From contig NZ_LIRF01000007.1 in NCBI RefSeq assembly GCF_001297705.1, forward strand, positions 496,001-560,000: a stretch of 64,000 nucleotides of DNA. The letters are read 5' to 3'. This stretch comes from Chryseobacterium sp. ERMR1:04. GTDB taxonomy: Bacteria; Bacteroidota; Bacteroidia; Flavobacteriales; Weeksellaceae. Under the pieces are notes generated by a model. It searched no databases and was not told the origin of the DNA. It saw only the letters and a list, made by a program, of their open reading frames with translations. Position 1 is the stretch's first letter. Every line of letters starts with the position of its first letter. Made by a program: the position numbers and the translations under genes. Below are positions 14,633-23,776 of this stretch, one piece after another.

Positions 14633-15511
14633 TTATCCGTTTACAGCTTCCACTCTTTCTACCAAATCAGGAACGAATTGTTTCAAAATACCTTCAATTC
14701 CGTTTTTCAAAGTAGCGGTAGAACTTGGGCATCCTGAGCAAGCACCTTGTAAAAGCATTCTTGCTGTTTTAGTAGACTGAACGTATTCCATTAAAGAAAT
14801 CTTTCCACCGTCATTTTCTACAGCAGGAGCAACGTATTCATTTAAGATATCAGAAATTTTCTGCTCATCATCGGTATAATCTCTGTTGATGATCTTTTCT
14901 ACAGGATTTTCGTGTGTTTGAGCTTCTATTGTGGAGATTTCACCACCGTTTTGTAAATATTCAGCGATCAATCCACGAACAGCCATCATTACCTGGTGCC
15001 ATTCTACAGAATTATCTCTTGTTACTGCTACGAAATTATCAGAAATAAAAACTTCCTTCGTAAAATCAAACTCTTTAAAAATAGCCTGAGCCAAAGGAAC
15101 TCCATCTGCCTGTTCTCTAGATTTTACTTCAACAAAACCGTCCAATAAAAGTTTGCTTGAAACGAACTTCATTACCGCTGGATTTGGAGTCATTTCTGCA
15201 TAAATCTGATACATTTCCTTTTTCTTTTGAAGATATACTCTAGGGTTGGCCAATAGTTCGTCTTCAATGATGTTTTTCAAACTGTCAACTACGTGTTCCC
15301 ACTCTACAGTATCTTGTTTTGCAACGGCTACAAAATTTGCTGTAATAAAAATTCTTTCAACAAAAGGATAGTTAAAAAGTTCTTGTGCCAAAGGAATTTC
15401 TGAGATATCAGAATCTCTGTCCAGCTCCAAAGACCCCGGAATCAAGTTGTAGTCTGCTACAAATTTCATCACTTTTGGGTTTTCGGTTGGTTCTATAAGT
15501 ATAGTATGCAT
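14633..15511 (-). CDS. NifU/NfuA-like Fe-S cluster carrier with duplicated N-domain
   Basis: A 292-residue protein. Residues about 1-95 and 105-190 are two related Nfu N-terminal-type domains (EPTENPKVMKFVADY versus EMTPNPAVMKFVSSK, each followed by PLAQ and a VEW segment). Residues about 210-292 are the NifU C-terminal domain with the cluster-binding CSGC at 258-261 (LLQGACSGCPSSTATL). It would carry 4Fe-4S clusters to client proteins in the cytoplasm. Most NfuA proteins have one N-domain, so the duplication is notable. It heads the operon that contains hemH, which makes sense for iron cofactor supply. Confidence 0.9.
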   Translation of the reverse strand: MHTILIEPTENPKVMKFVADYNLIPGSLELDRDSDISEIPLAQELFNYPFVERIFITANFVAVAKQDTVEWEHVVDSLKNIIEDELLANPRVYLQKKKEMYQIYAEMTPNPAVMKFVSSKLLLDGFVEVKSREQADGVPLAQAIFKEFDFTKEVFISDNFVAVTRDNSVEWHQVMMAVRGLIAEYLQNGGEISTIEAQTHENPVEKIINRDYTDDEQKISDILNEYVAPAVENDGGKISLMEYVQSTKTARMLLQGACSGCPSSTATLKNGIEGILKQFVPDLVERVEAVNG

Positions 15512-15606
15512 TTTTTCGTTAAATTTGAGTTACAAAAATACGCATAAGAAGTGGGATTGTAGGAAGAGGGGAGTTAGATTTTTGCTATTAACGTCATTTA
15601 AAAATT

Positions 15607-16188
15607 ATGGGTTGGTTTTATTCATTCGGAATTGTTTTTAATAATAACACTGATGCTGAATTATTATGTAATGATTTTAAAAATAAAAAGATTGTTTTAT
15701 CAAATCACGACGAGGTAAGTTTAGATTCAGATGTTGCTGAACATGAGGATAATGAAACTTTTGAAGAAAAACTATATATTTTACGTGTATTTATCGAAGG
15801 TTTAGGAACTAGTAACACAAATTTCAAGTTATATGAAAATCCTTACTTTTATGAAATAAGAGATTTTTTTTATGATTATTTAAAAAAAATCAATATTGAT
15901 TTTGAGTTTGCACATTATGAATTGGAGGCTGCAGATATGTTGATGGGTTCTGAAATTTTAGAATATATAATTTATTTGTTTGAAAGTAATTATAAATCTT
16001 ATGGCGTTCGAAGTTTAGAAATTATTTCTGAAATCGACAAAACTAAATTTTTATCTAAAAGATATATCGACGGAATGGTTATTTCTTTAAATAATTTTAA
16101 TAAACTTGAAAAATTTAAAGATGAATTTCAGCCATTCAAAGAAAATTATTTCTGGCTTCCGATTAAAGAATTTAAATTATCAAATTAA
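15607..16188 (+). CDS. Hypothetical protein, 193 aa
   Basis: An acidic cytoplasmic protein without signal peptide or membrane segments. It begins MGWFYSFGIVFNNNTDAELL and is rich in Phe, Tyr, Asp and Glu with a predicted mixed fold. It is clearly AT-richer than the neighbouring nfu and carbonic anhydrase-like genes, which hints at more recent arrival or weak constraint. I do not recognise a family. Its style resembles small immunity-like proteins, but nothing here supports that beyond appearance. It ends 5 bp before the next gene, so they may be co-transcribed. Confidence 0.65.
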   Translation: MGWFYSFGIVFNNNTDAELLCNDFKNKKIVLSNHDEVSLDSDVAEHEDNETFEEKLYILRVFIEGLGTSNTNFKLYENPYFYEIRDFFYDYLKKINIDFEFAHYELEAADMLMGSEILEYIIYLFESNYKSYGVRSLEIISEIDKTKFLSKRYIDGMVISLNNFNKLEKFKDEFQPFKENYFWLPIKEFKLSN

Positions 16189-16193
16189 AAAAT

Positions 16194-16730
16194 ATGGCAC
16201 TTATAAAAGAACTTTTAGGTAAATCACCACAAATAGGAGAAAATACTTTTTTAGCTGAAACTGCAACAATCATTGGTGATGTTGTGATGGGTAGAGATTG
16301 TAGCATCTGGTATAATGCGGTGATAAGAGGAGATGTAAATTACATCAAAATGGGGGATAAAGTAAATGTTCAGGATAATGTAATGTTACATTGTACGTAT
16401 GAAAAATATCCTTTAATTATAGGGAATAACGTTTCGGTGGGGCATAATGCTATTGTTCATGGATGTACGATTCAGGATAATGTATTAATCGGGATGGGTT
16501 CTATCGTAATGGATGACTGTTTGGTAGAAGAAAATTCTATTGTAGGTGCAGGCTCTGTGGTAACACAAGGAACGCACATTAAATCTGGTGAAGTTTGGGG
16601 TGGAGTTCCTGCAAGAAAAATTAAAGATATTTCTGCTCAGCTATTAGAAGGTGAGGTCAACAGAATTGCTAATAATTATGTAAAATATTCTTCTTGGTAT
16701 AAAGAGAATGCGAAAGAAGTTGAAAGATAG
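16194..16730 (+). CDS. Gamma carbonic anhydrase-like hexapeptide-repeat protein
   Basis: A 178-residue left-handed beta-helix protein of the YrdA/CaiE/PaaY group. Hexapeptide repeats run from about residue 10 to 145 (TATIIGDVVMGRDCSIWYNA, IGNNVSVGHNAIVHGCTI, VGAGSVVTQG). The metal-ligand histidines of gamma carbonic anhydrases are suggested by VMLHCTYE, SVGHNAIVHG. The ending GVPARKIKDI is typical. Reversible CO2 hydration is the founding activity, but many members lack it, so the exact function is open. It is cytoplasmic and followed by a terminator at 16837-16872. Confidence 0.88.
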   Translation: MALIKELLGKSPQIGENTFLAETATIIGDVVMGRDCSIWYNAVIRGDVNYIKMGDKVNVQDNVMLHCTYEKYPLIIGNNVSVGHNAIVHGCTIQDNVLIGMGSIVMDDCLVEENSIVGAGSVVTQGTHIKSGEVWGGVPARKIKDISAQLLEGEVNRIANNYVKYSSWYKENAKEVER

Positions 16731-16836
16731 TTTGAAAATCAAGGGTGAATTAATTTCGTCGTTAATTTTTTAGAAAAGTAAAATTCACGTGTGAAGCAAA
16801 ATTGACGGTTCACAATTCACATTAATCCTTTTCACA

Positions 16837-16872
16837 AAAAAAGCTCTGTCAAAAAAATGACAGAGCTTTTTT
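16837..16872. terminator. Bidirectional Rho-independent terminator
   Basis: A perfect 15-bp stem of A6-GCTCTGTCA / TGACAGAGC-T6 with a 6-nt loop. It lies between convergent genes and has A- and T-runs on both sides, so it can act in both directions. Confidence 0.85.
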
Positions 16873-16923
16873 AAAAATCCTTAGTGAGAAAACTCCTGAT
16901 CGAGTTCGAGTGTTTGTGTTATT

Positions 16924-17379
16924 TTATTCTACAGGGTAAACAACCTCTGCTTTTCCGTTGATACATCTTATTCCTGCCGGTTCTCCAACCAATGAACAGT
17001 CTGATGTGATATTGTATTTTTTATTGAACTCAGCTTCTTTTGTATTGTAACTTTCAATTTTTGGTAAAATCTGAGCTTCTAATTTTGCAGGATAAGCGAT
17101 ATAAGATTTAGGTCCACCGCAAGCCTTAGATCCTATAGGAGCGGGTTTCCATTCGTTTGTTGTAGCACTTGTACATTTTTCTTTAGAAATTTCAGCATCA
17201 ATTTCGGCTCTTAATTTATCCAATTGTGCCTGATCATATTTTTGACTGCTTTCGTCAGCAGGCCTTTCTGAAATGTCTTTAGGTAAATTAGTAGTAGAGT
17301 CAACTTTCGCTTTACATGAATTCAAAGCAAAAAATGAAAATAATACTAAAAATGGAACCTGAATGAATAATTTTTTCAT
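16924..17379 (-). CDS. Small lipoprotein with conserved cysteines, function unknown
   Basis: A 151-residue lipoprotein (lipobox FALNSC, Cys22, then KAK). The mature part has further Cys in EKCTSATTNEW, SKACGGPKSYIAYP, SDCSLVG and IRCINGK, likely paired as disulfides outside the cytoplasm. The AWKPAPIGS-like core with CGGPKSY is a pattern I associate with small exported Bacteroidota proteins, but no function is known to me. It is monocistronic and diverges from the helicase gene. Confidence 0.7.
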   Translation of the reverse strand: MKKLFIQVPFLVLFSFFALNSCKAKVDSTTNLPKDISERPADESSQKYDQAQLDKLRAEIDAEISKEKCTSATTNEWKPAPIGSKACGGPKSYIAYPAKLEAQILPKIESYNTKEAEFNKKYNITSDCSLVGEPAGIRCINGKAEVVYPVE

Positions 17380-17449
17380 AAAATATATTTTTTCTATTCT
17401 CTATTTTTCAAAACTTGTGCCAAGATAAAAAATTCAAATTCATTTTCCG

Positions 17450-17457
17450 TAATTTTG
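17450..17457 (+). promoter_or_regulatory. -7 promoter box for the PIF1-like helicase gene
   Basis: TAATTTTG matches TAnnTTTG and ends 6 bp before the ATG at 17464. Its TTG is in frame with the gene, so a start at 17455 would be an artefact. The implied leader is extremely short or absent. Confidence 0.55.
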
Positions 17458-17463
17458 CCAGCG

Positions 17464-19590
17464 ATGAACAATCATTTTTTTGACTTAATAGAATATACCA
17501 ACAGAAGCATTTTCTTAACAGGTAAAGCAGGTACGGGGAAAACAACTTTCCTGAACGATTTTGTAAAACGTACAAAAAAGAAGCACATTGTTGTGGCTCC
17601 TACGGGAATTGCTGCAATTAATGCGGGAGGGGTTACCATTCACTCGATGTTTGGGCTGCCTTTACGAACCTTTTTACCTACAACCGATCGTATTGACACC
17701 AGTTTGGCGAATAATATTGCCGATCTGATGCCGCATTTCAAATATCGAAAAGATAAACTTAAACTTTTACGTGAGGTAGAGGTTTTGATTATTGATGAGG
17801 TTTCAATGTTGAGAGCAGACGTCTTGGATATGATGGATTTTTCTTTACGATTTATCAGAAGAAATAGCCAACGATTTGGTGGCGTTCAGATGTTGTTCAT
17901 CGGAGATTTATATCAGCTTCCACCGGTGGTGAGAGACGAACATATTTTAAAAATGTTTTATAATTCTCCTTTCTTTTTTGATAGCCATGCCATCAAAGAG
18001 ATTCCTTTATTGACAATTGAATTAACAAAAGTTTACCGTCAATCTGACGAAAGCTTTTTAGATATATTGAATGCCATTCGTGATGGAGATGTAGGAAGCA
18101 TAGATTTTGAACAACTTAATGAAAGATATGATCCTGCATTTGAAACGGGAACTGAATCTTATGTCTATTTGTGTTCGCACAACAGAATGGCAGATGAGAT
18201 CAATCAGGAAAAATTAAAGGAAATAAAAGTGGATCCTTCTACTTTTGAAGCAAAACTTTTCGGTGAATTTAAAGAAAATCAGTTTCCCAACGAGCAATTT
18301 TTAGAATTAAAAATAGGCGCTCAGGTGATGTTTATCCGAAATGATATTTCCGGAGAAAAAAGATATTTTAACGGAAAGCTGGGTGAAATTTCCGCTTTAG
18401 ACGAAAATGAAATTAAAGTAGTTCTCGACGGAAGCGAAAGAGAAATTACCGTAAAAAGAGAAGTTTGGGAACAGAAAAAATATTTTCTGGACACCGATAA
18501 AAATATTAAAGAAGAAGTTTTAGGGAGTTTTGAGCAGTTTCCTATAAAACTGGCTTGGGCAGTTACCATTCATAAAAGTCAGGGATTGACATTTGATAAA
18601 GTGATTATTGATGCCGGAAAAAGTTTCACCGCGGGTCAGGTGTATGTTGCCTTATCGCGTTGCCGAACGTTGGAAGGAATTGTGTTGAAATCTAAAATTA
18701 CGCCTGAAGTTATTTTTAAAGACAACAGGATTCTGCAGTTTCAGGGATCTACTTTTGCGAATGATAATGTGGAGGCTATTTTAAATCAGGAGAAATACGA
18801 TTACAGCATTAAAAAAGTGCTTCGTACCGTAGATTCAAGATGGATTTTAAATGAAGTGGAAGAATGGAATAAGCTTTCAATCGTTACAAAAAGTATTGAT
18901 ACCGTTAAAACCAATCAATTATATATCCAGCTAAAACATGAAGTAACCCAATTGGGGAAAATTTTCGAAAAGCTTGAAAAAGTGATTTCCCAAAAAGTAA
19001 ATAATTTCATTGATCAAAAAGAAGAATGGTCTGAAATTGAAGCTAAAACAAAAGGGGCGGTCAATTTCTTTTTTACGGAAATCAGAGATAAAGTTTTCAG
19101 TCCATTAAAAGATTTTTATGCTGAAATAAAAGGAGCAAAAGGTTTAAAACAATACAACGAAGAATTTCGTAATTGGCTGGAAGATGTAGAAGAATATCTG
19201 AATAGTTTAAAAGAAGCTCATTTATTAGAAACGAAACTTTTAGACGAAAAGAATGACAAGGAAATCAGCATGAAAATTGCAAAAGTTCCTTCTCAGGTGC
19301 TGACTTTTCAACTGTTTGAACAAGGGAAAACCATTGCAGAAGTTGCATTTGAAAGAGGTTTGGTAAAAGAAACGGTAATCGGACATTTGGCTAAATTTGC
19401 TGAACAAGGATTGTTAGATATTTCAAGAGTCATTACTACAGATAAGATCAAAGCTTTTGAAGATGTATTCTACAAAACGCCTCATGAAACATTAACGGAA
19501 TGGAAAAACGCCTTACCAAGTAGTTTTGAATTTAATGAAATCAGGATTTTGATTAATCATTATAATTTTAAAAAGGAGAAAAATAAATAA
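17464..19590 (+). CDS. PIF1/RecD-like helicase with C-terminal HTH domain
   Basis: A 708-residue superfamily 1B helicase. Walker A GKAGTGKT is at residues 20-27, Walker B VLIIDEVSML at about 105, and the C-terminal UvrD-like motif is near AWAVTIHKSQGLTFDKV with VYVALSRC. A charged, mostly helical region follows at about 460-600. The end (QVLTFQLFEQGKTIAEVAFERGLVKETVIGHLAKFAEQG) is a helix-turn-helix like that at the end of RecQ/HRDC-type helicases. It would unwind DNA 5'-3' in repair or replication. It is a single gene starting at ATG 17464, inside which the promoter TTG is excluded. Confidence 0.9.
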   Translation: MNNHFFDLIEYTNRSIFLTGKAGTGKTTFLNDFVKRTKKKHIVVAPTGIAAINAGGVTIHSMFGLPLRTFLPTTDRIDTSLANNIADLMPHFKYRKDKLKLLREVEVLIIDEVSMLRADVLDMMDFSLRFIRRNSQRFGGVQMLFIGDLYQLPPVVRDEHILKMFYNSPFFFDSHAIKEIPLLTIELTKVYRQSDESFLDILNAIRDGDVGSIDFEQLNERYDPAFETGTESYVYLCSHNRMADEINQEKLKEIKVDPSTFEAKLFGEFKENQFPNEQFLELKIGAQVMFIRNDISGEKRYFNGKLGEISALDENEIKVVLDGSEREITVKREVWEQKKYFLDTDKNIKEEVLGSFEQFPIKLAWAVTIHKSQGLTFDKVIIDAGKSFTAGQVYVALSRCRTLEGIVLKSKITPEVIFKDNRILQFQGSTFANDNVEAILNQEKYDYSIKKVLRTVDSRWILNEVEEWNKLSIVTKSIDTVKTNQLYIQLKHEVTQLGKIFEKLEKVISQKVNNFIDQKEEWSEIEAKTKGAVNFFFTEIRDKVFSPLKDFYAEIKGAKGLKQYNEEFRNWLEDVEEYLNSLKEAHLLETKLLDEKNDKEISMKIAKVPSQVLTFQLFEQGKTIAEVAFERGLVKETVIGHLAKFAEQGLLDISRVITTDKIKAFEDVFYKTPHETLTEWKNALPSSFEFNEIRILINHYNFKKEKNK

Positions 19591-19645
19591 TAGAATAAAA
19601 AAGGGATTAGTAAATGACTTCAAATTTATTAATCCTTTTTTTTAT

Positions 19646-20095
19646 TTAAATATCTAAGATTAATTTTCTCTGATTGTTATCCAAATAATCAGCGCTTCTG
19701 CTATTATTTCTATATTCTACTTCAATATTTTCGATTTCATTAAATCTACTTTTATCAGTTTGGGCAAACTCAATGATGGTGAAATATTTTTCATCAACGA
19801 TATTGAAATCAACGAGTTTTAAATACTCATTCATTGAATTTTTATCAATCATAATTTTTCCACTACCAAACTGATGGCGGTCTTGTCCATTTTTCTTTAC
19901 GCCCGAAACCCAATATTCTTCTCCAGTTTCTATATCAAAATGATTTCCTAAGATTCCTGTATTTTTAAGTTTTTTTAATGCTTTATTATTGAAATAAACC
20001 GTTTGACCAGATTTTGAAAATTCTACAAAACCAATCCACGATGATCCGCTGTGACCACTTGATTTATTTTCGAGATACATTATTTTTGATTTCAT
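19646..20095 (-). CDS. Hypothetical protein, 149 aa
   Basis: A soluble protein without signal peptide. Its core (SGSSWIGFVEFSKSGQTVYF, IETGEEYWVSGVKKNGQDRH, GSGKIMIDK) belongs to a small family, widespread in Bacteroidota, that databases often label as deoxyxylulose-phosphate synthase by mistake. It has no such enzyme domain (DXS is over 600 residues). The fold looks all-beta in the first 110 residues. The function is unknown. It lies 16 bp after the EEP-domain gene on the same strand, so the two are likely co-transcribed. Confidence 0.7.
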   Translation of the reverse strand: MKSKIMYLENKSSGHSGSSWIGFVEFSKSGQTVYFNNKALKKLKNTGILGNHFDIETGEEYWVSGVKKNGQDRHQFGSGKIMIDKNSMNEYLKLVDFNIVDEKYFTIIEFAQTDKSRFNEIENIEVEYRNNSRSADYLDNNQRKLILDI

Positions 20096-20111
20096 GGTTT
20101 GTTTTTTTAGT

Positions 20112-21329
20112 TTAAGCTATATTGAATTCTTCAGCAATCACAAACTGATTATTAATCATAATTAATTGGTGAGGAGTTGTCTTTTTCTCTCCAAAGTAAG
20201 TGATTTTTACATTGTGTTTTTCACAGATTCTTTCAATGCTTTCAACAATTGAAAAAGGTGCTTTTAAAATGATGCCTGATCCTTGTCGAATATTTTGTAG
20301 GAAGATGTCATAAGTAATTCCGATATTAATTTCAAAGTAATCTTTCCAATTTCTCCAGCCTTTTGTGATTTCATCAATTGAATTTTTAATGTCTTCAATG
20401 AACATTTCAATATTTTCAGGTTTCGAGCTGATAAAAACTTCAAGATTGTTTTCGCTATGATTAACGAGTAGAGGATGATGTTCATGAAAAGCTAACACTC
20501 CTGTGTCTTTCTGTTTTAAGAACGCTTCTTTTTTATTTTTAAAGTCAAAACGAAATAATTTATTTTCAATTTTTAAAATAATAAATGTTGATTGAAAAGC
20601 TTCAATTTCCACTTTTTTTTTATTAAAGTTTTCAATTTTGATCATGATTTTAATATAAATTCCTTTATGATCACTAACAACATCTTTATCAACAAAAGTT
20701 TTAGCTTCGAAACTATTTTCCGTAAAAGTTTTAGGAATAATAATGTGATCTATATTTTTATCAATTTCTTTAGTTGTATTCATTAGTTCTAAATCATCAA
20801 AAAGATTACGTAAACTTTCTGTTGTTTTCGAATTTATTGAAAATTTTTCTTCTCCTTTTTTAAAGGATGTATTTAAATCTCCTACAATAATAATATTCTT
20901 ATTGACTAAGTAGATTTTTTTACAATCCTGAATTGTGTTTTGTAATTCTTTTTCAGCAAAAGGTTTGCGATTAAACCAAGTTCCGATTATAGTACAGTAG
21001 ATAATAAAATTGCCAAATTCAGTTTCAAATTCCAAAGCCTGATTTGTTTTGTCATCCGTTACAGTATGTTTTTTTATACAAGGATATTTTGAATATAAAA
21101 TTGTTCGAAATGCTTTTTCTCCCTTTAAATATTCTGTATAATTAAGATTTTCATAGATAACATTCTCAGGGATCTGCTCACAAAAATATTTATACTTGAA
21201 ATTTTTAAGGTTAAGATTTATTGCTTCAGTTAAGATTAAAAAGTCAAAATCAAATTGATCGATTAATTCTTCAATTTTTAAAGAATCCTTTTTTCTCGCC
21301 CAATCAATATTAAGTGTTGCAAATTTCAT
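20112..21329 (-). CDS. Endonuclease/exonuclease/phosphatase (EEP) domain fusion protein
   Basis: A 405-residue protein. Residues about 1-215 are an EEP-fold domain, with MKFATLNIDW, LILTEA, YSKYP, IIIVGDLNTSF (Mg and substrate Asp/Asn), IDHIIIP and DVVSDHKGIYI (catalytic Asp-His). Such proteins cut DNA, RNA or phosphate esters. Residues about 220-405 are an unrelated mixed alpha/beta region that I do not recognise. The start MKFATLN at 21329 is chosen over an upstream ATG because the EEP first strand begins there. No signal peptide is seen, so it is likely cytoplasmic. Its partner is the following 149-residue gene. Confidence 0.8.
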   Translation of the reverse strand: MKFATLNIDWARKKDSLKIEELIDQFDFDFLILTEAINLNLKNFKYKYFCEQIPENVIYENLNYTEYLKGEKAFRTILYSKYPCIKKHTVTDDKTNQALEFETEFGNFIIYCTIIGTWFNRKPFAEKELQNTIQDCKKIYLVNKNIIIVGDLNTSFKKGEEKFSINSKTTESLRNLFDDLELMNTTKEIDKNIDHIIIPKTFTENSFEAKTFVDKDVVSDHKGIYIKIMIKIENFNKKKVEIEAFQSTFIILKIENKLFRFDFKNKKEAFLKQKDTGVLAFHEHHPLLVNHSENNLEVFISSKPENIEMFIEDIKNSIDEITKGWRNWKDYFEINIGITYDIFLQNIRQGSGIILKAPFSIVESIERICEKHNVKITYFGEKKTTPHQLIMINNQFVIAEEFNIA

Positions 21330-21535
21330 GATTGTCAAAAATAGAAAATGTATAATTAAAATCATTTAATCTAAAACTTAATTTCAATAGTTTTTTCCTG
21401 AACTACACCATCAGACTTATCAATTACAAAAAGTAACTAATGCAGTTTAGATGTTTTAAATTTGTTTAGATTTAAAATAAATGAAATCGATAAAGGAGAT
21501 TTCGGATCACCTTTAAAAAAGTAAATATCTCGTAT

Positions 21536-22540
21536 ATGAAAAACTTTGAAATATCTGTGCTGGATCTTGCGCCTGTAAAGCAAGGGAAAAGCATTCATGA
21601 TAGTTTTCAGGACAGTTTATCTTTAGCAAACTTTACTGAAAATCTTAATTATAACAGATTCTGGCTTGCCGAGCACCATAATATGGAAAGCATTGCCAGT
21701 TCTGCAACTTCGGTTCTGATTGGTTTTATTGCCAACGGAACAAAAAAAATAAGAGTAGGATCGGGAGGAATTATGCTTCCAAATCACAGTTCATTAGTCA
21801 TTGCCGAGCAATTCGGAACATTGGAATCTCTTTTCCCCGGAAGAATTGATCTTGGATTAGGAAGAGCTCCGGGAACGGATGGTTTAACAGCTCAGGCTTT
21901 GGGTAGAGATCCTGCAAGTATCAACGAAAAGTTTCCAAGACAAATTTTAGAACTTCAAAAGTACTTCTCTAAAGAAAATTCTAATGCATTGGTTCGTGCC
22001 ATTCCGGGAGAAGGATTAGATATTCCTTTGTATATTTTGGGTTCAAGTACTGATAGTGCGTGGTTAGCTGCGGAATTAGGACTTCCTTATGCATTTGCCG
22101 GGCATTTCGCTCCTGAACAAATGGAAATGGCATTTAATATTTATAGAGAGCATTTTGAGCCTTCAAAACAATTGGCCAAACCTTATATTTTAGCTTGTGT
22201 GAATGGAGTGGCAGCGGAAACTACAGAAGAAGCGCATAAACTTTCTACCACTTTATTTCAGGCATTTATCAATATTGTAAGAAATGACAGAAAACCTTTT
22301 TCTCCGCCTGTTGATGATATGGATGATATATGGTCCCCAATGGAAAAATCGATGGTGCTACAGAAGTTGAGATATACTTTCATCGGAGATCAATCTGAGA
22401 TCGAAGAGAAGTTAAAAAGTTTCCAAGAGAAGTTTAATGTTGATGAATTAATGATCAATTCTCATATTTACGATCATCAGAAAAGATTACATTCTTACGA
22501 CATCATCAGAAAAGCCAAAGACTCTTTATTCAAAGCGTAA
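21536..22540 (+). CDS. Luciferase-like monooxygenase (LLM), MsnO8-like
   Basis: A 334-residue flavin-dependent oxidoreductase with the bacterial luciferase fold. Typical segments are ISVLDLAPVKQG at the N-terminus, NRFWLAEHHNM, RIRVGSGGIMLPNHSSLVIAE-like strand and GRIDLGLGRAPG. This set matches the MsnO8 family (alkanal monooxygenase-like enzymes using FMNH2). The substrate cannot be told. It is cytoplasmic. A possible -7 box TAAATTTG lies at 21457-21464, giving a leader of about 65 nt. It is followed by ribB, which supplies the flavin pathway, but ribB has its own promoter. Confidence 0.9.
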   Translation: MKNFEISVLDLAPVKQGKSIHDSFQDSLSLANFTENLNYNRFWLAEHHNMESIASSATSVLIGFIANGTKKIRVGSGGIMLPNHSSLVIAEQFGTLESLFPGRIDLGLGRAPGTDGLTAQALGRDPASINEKFPRQILELQKYFSKENSNALVRAIPGEGLDIPLYILGSSTDSAWLAAELGLPYAFAGHFAPEQMEMAFNIYREHFEPSKQLAKPYILACVNGVAAETTEEAHKLSTTLFQAFINIVRNDRKPFSPPVDDMDDIWSPMEKSMVLQKLRYTFIGDQSEIEEKLKSFQEKFNVDELMINSHIYDHQKRLHSYDIIRKAKDSLFKA

Positions 22541-22581
22541 CAAACCATTTATATTAATTGGGAGATGCTTATTTTTATGAG

Positions 22582-22589
22582 TATCTTTG
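22582..22589 (+). promoter_or_regulatory. -7 promoter box for ribB
   Basis: TATCTTTG matches TAnnTTTG, with TTG at about 22558-22560 some 21 bp upstream as a -33 element. The ATG of ribB is at 22608. The in-frame TTG at 22587 is part of this box. Confidence 0.65.
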
Positions 22590-22607
22590 CAAAAATCTAA
22601 AGTAAAA

Positions 22608-23729
22608 ATGTCTGATATTAAATTAAATACTATTCCGGAGGCCATTGAAGACCTTAAAAATGGTAAAATAATCATAGTAGTAGATGATGAAGACAGAGAG
22701 AATGAAGGTGATTTTCTTTGTGCTGCAGAACTTACAACACCAGAACTAATCAATTTTATGGCTGTTCACGGAAGAGGGCTTATTTGTATGCCGCTTCCTG
22801 AAAAAAGATGTGACGAGCTTGGTTTAGATATCATGGTAAGCCGTAGCAGTGATCCTAAAGAAACTGCGTTCACCGTTTCTGTTGATCTTTTAGGAAACGG
22901 AACTTCTACCGGTATTTCTGCAGGTGACAGAGCGAAAACGATTTTGGCTTTGATGGATGAAAATTCAAAACCTACAGATTTCATGAGACCGGGACACATT
23001 TTCCCGCTTCGTGCTAAAAAAGGAGGTGTTTTAAAAAGAGCCGGACATACGGAAGCTGCGATTGATTTAACTCAATTAGCGGGCTTAAAAGAAGGGGGTG
23101 TGATCTGTGAGATCATGAATGAAGACGGATCAATGTCTCGTTTACCGGATCTTCAGGTTTTTGCTCAGAAACATGATATGAAAATTGTTTCTATTGAAGA
23201 TTTGATTCACTACCAGCTTAAAAAAGGAAATCTTATCGAAAGATTGGAAGAAAGAAAAGTAAAAACTGCTTATGGTGAGTTTGATTTTTATGCTTTCAGA
23301 GAAACTTCGAATGACCAAATTCACTTTGCTTTAACAAAAGGAACTTGGACGGTTGATGAGCCTGTTTTGGTAAGAGTACAGTCTTCTGATTCTTATTTTG
23401 ATGTGTTAACAAGACTTAATAATGGTGAAAAGCCTTTATTGGAGAAAGTAACAAGCATGGTAAATGAGGCAGGAAAAGGTGCTGTTATTTTCATTAATAA
23501 CGTTTCAAACTCTGAAAATACTCTGAAAAAGTTACAACAATTCTTAGATTATCAAGATGGTCAGGAACAACGTCCAACGTTGGCTTATAACTACAGAGAT
23601 TACGGTATTGGAACACAGATCTTAAAGAATTTAGGAATCAATAAGTTTAAAGTAATCACTCAAAACCCTAATATTAAACCTCAGGTTGGAGGATATGATG
23701 TTGAGGTGACGGAGCTGGTTCAACTTTAA
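22608..23729 (+). CDS. ribB: 3,4-dihydroxy-2-butanone 4-phosphate synthase with degenerate GCH II domain
   Basis: A 373-residue RibBA-shaped protein. Residues about 5-205 are RibB, which makes dihydroxybutanone phosphate from ribulose 5-phosphate for riboflavin synthesis. DDEDRENEGDF is at 26-36, then HGRGLICMP, TGISAGDRA, RPGHIFPLRA and GHTEAAIDL. Residues about 210-373 align with GTP cyclohydrolase II but lack the zinc-binding cysteine cluster (GECxxGD...RCDCG), having instead plain sequence such as VRVQSSDSYFDVL. So the second activity is probably lost and a separate RibA must exist. The start is ATG 22608, since the upstream TTG lies in the promoter. A palindromic terminator follows. Confidence 0.92.
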   Translation: MSDIKLNTIPEAIEDLKNGKIIIVVDDEDRENEGDFLCAAELTTPELINFMAVHGRGLICMPLPEKRCDELGLDIMVSRSSDPKETAFTVSVDLLGNGTSTGISAGDRAKTILALMDENSKPTDFMRPGHIFPLRAKKGGVLKRAGHTEAAIDLTQLAGLKEGGVICEIMNEDGSMSRLPDLQVFAQKHDMKIVSIEDLIHYQLKKGNLIERLEERKVKTAYGEFDFYAFRETSNDQIHFALTKGTWTVDEPVLVRVQSSDSYFDVLTRLNNGEKPLLEKVTSMVNEAGKGAVIFINNVSNSENTLKKLQQFLDYQDGQEQRPTLAYNYRDYGIGTQILKNLGINKFKVITQNPNIKPQVGGYDVEVTELVQL

Positions 23730-23737
23730 TGATATAG

Positions 23738-23770
23738 AAACCTTCAAGGTTTTTAAAACCTTGAAGGTTT
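23738..23770. terminator. Palindromic terminator between ribB and fmt
   Basis: A 16-bp perfect stem AAACCTTCAAGGTTTT / AAAACCTTGAAGGTTT lies between convergent genes and is followed by T-rich DNA. It belongs with the AACCTT-type palindromes at 12013 and 37575. Confidence 0.8.
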
Positions 23771-23776
23771 ATTTTT

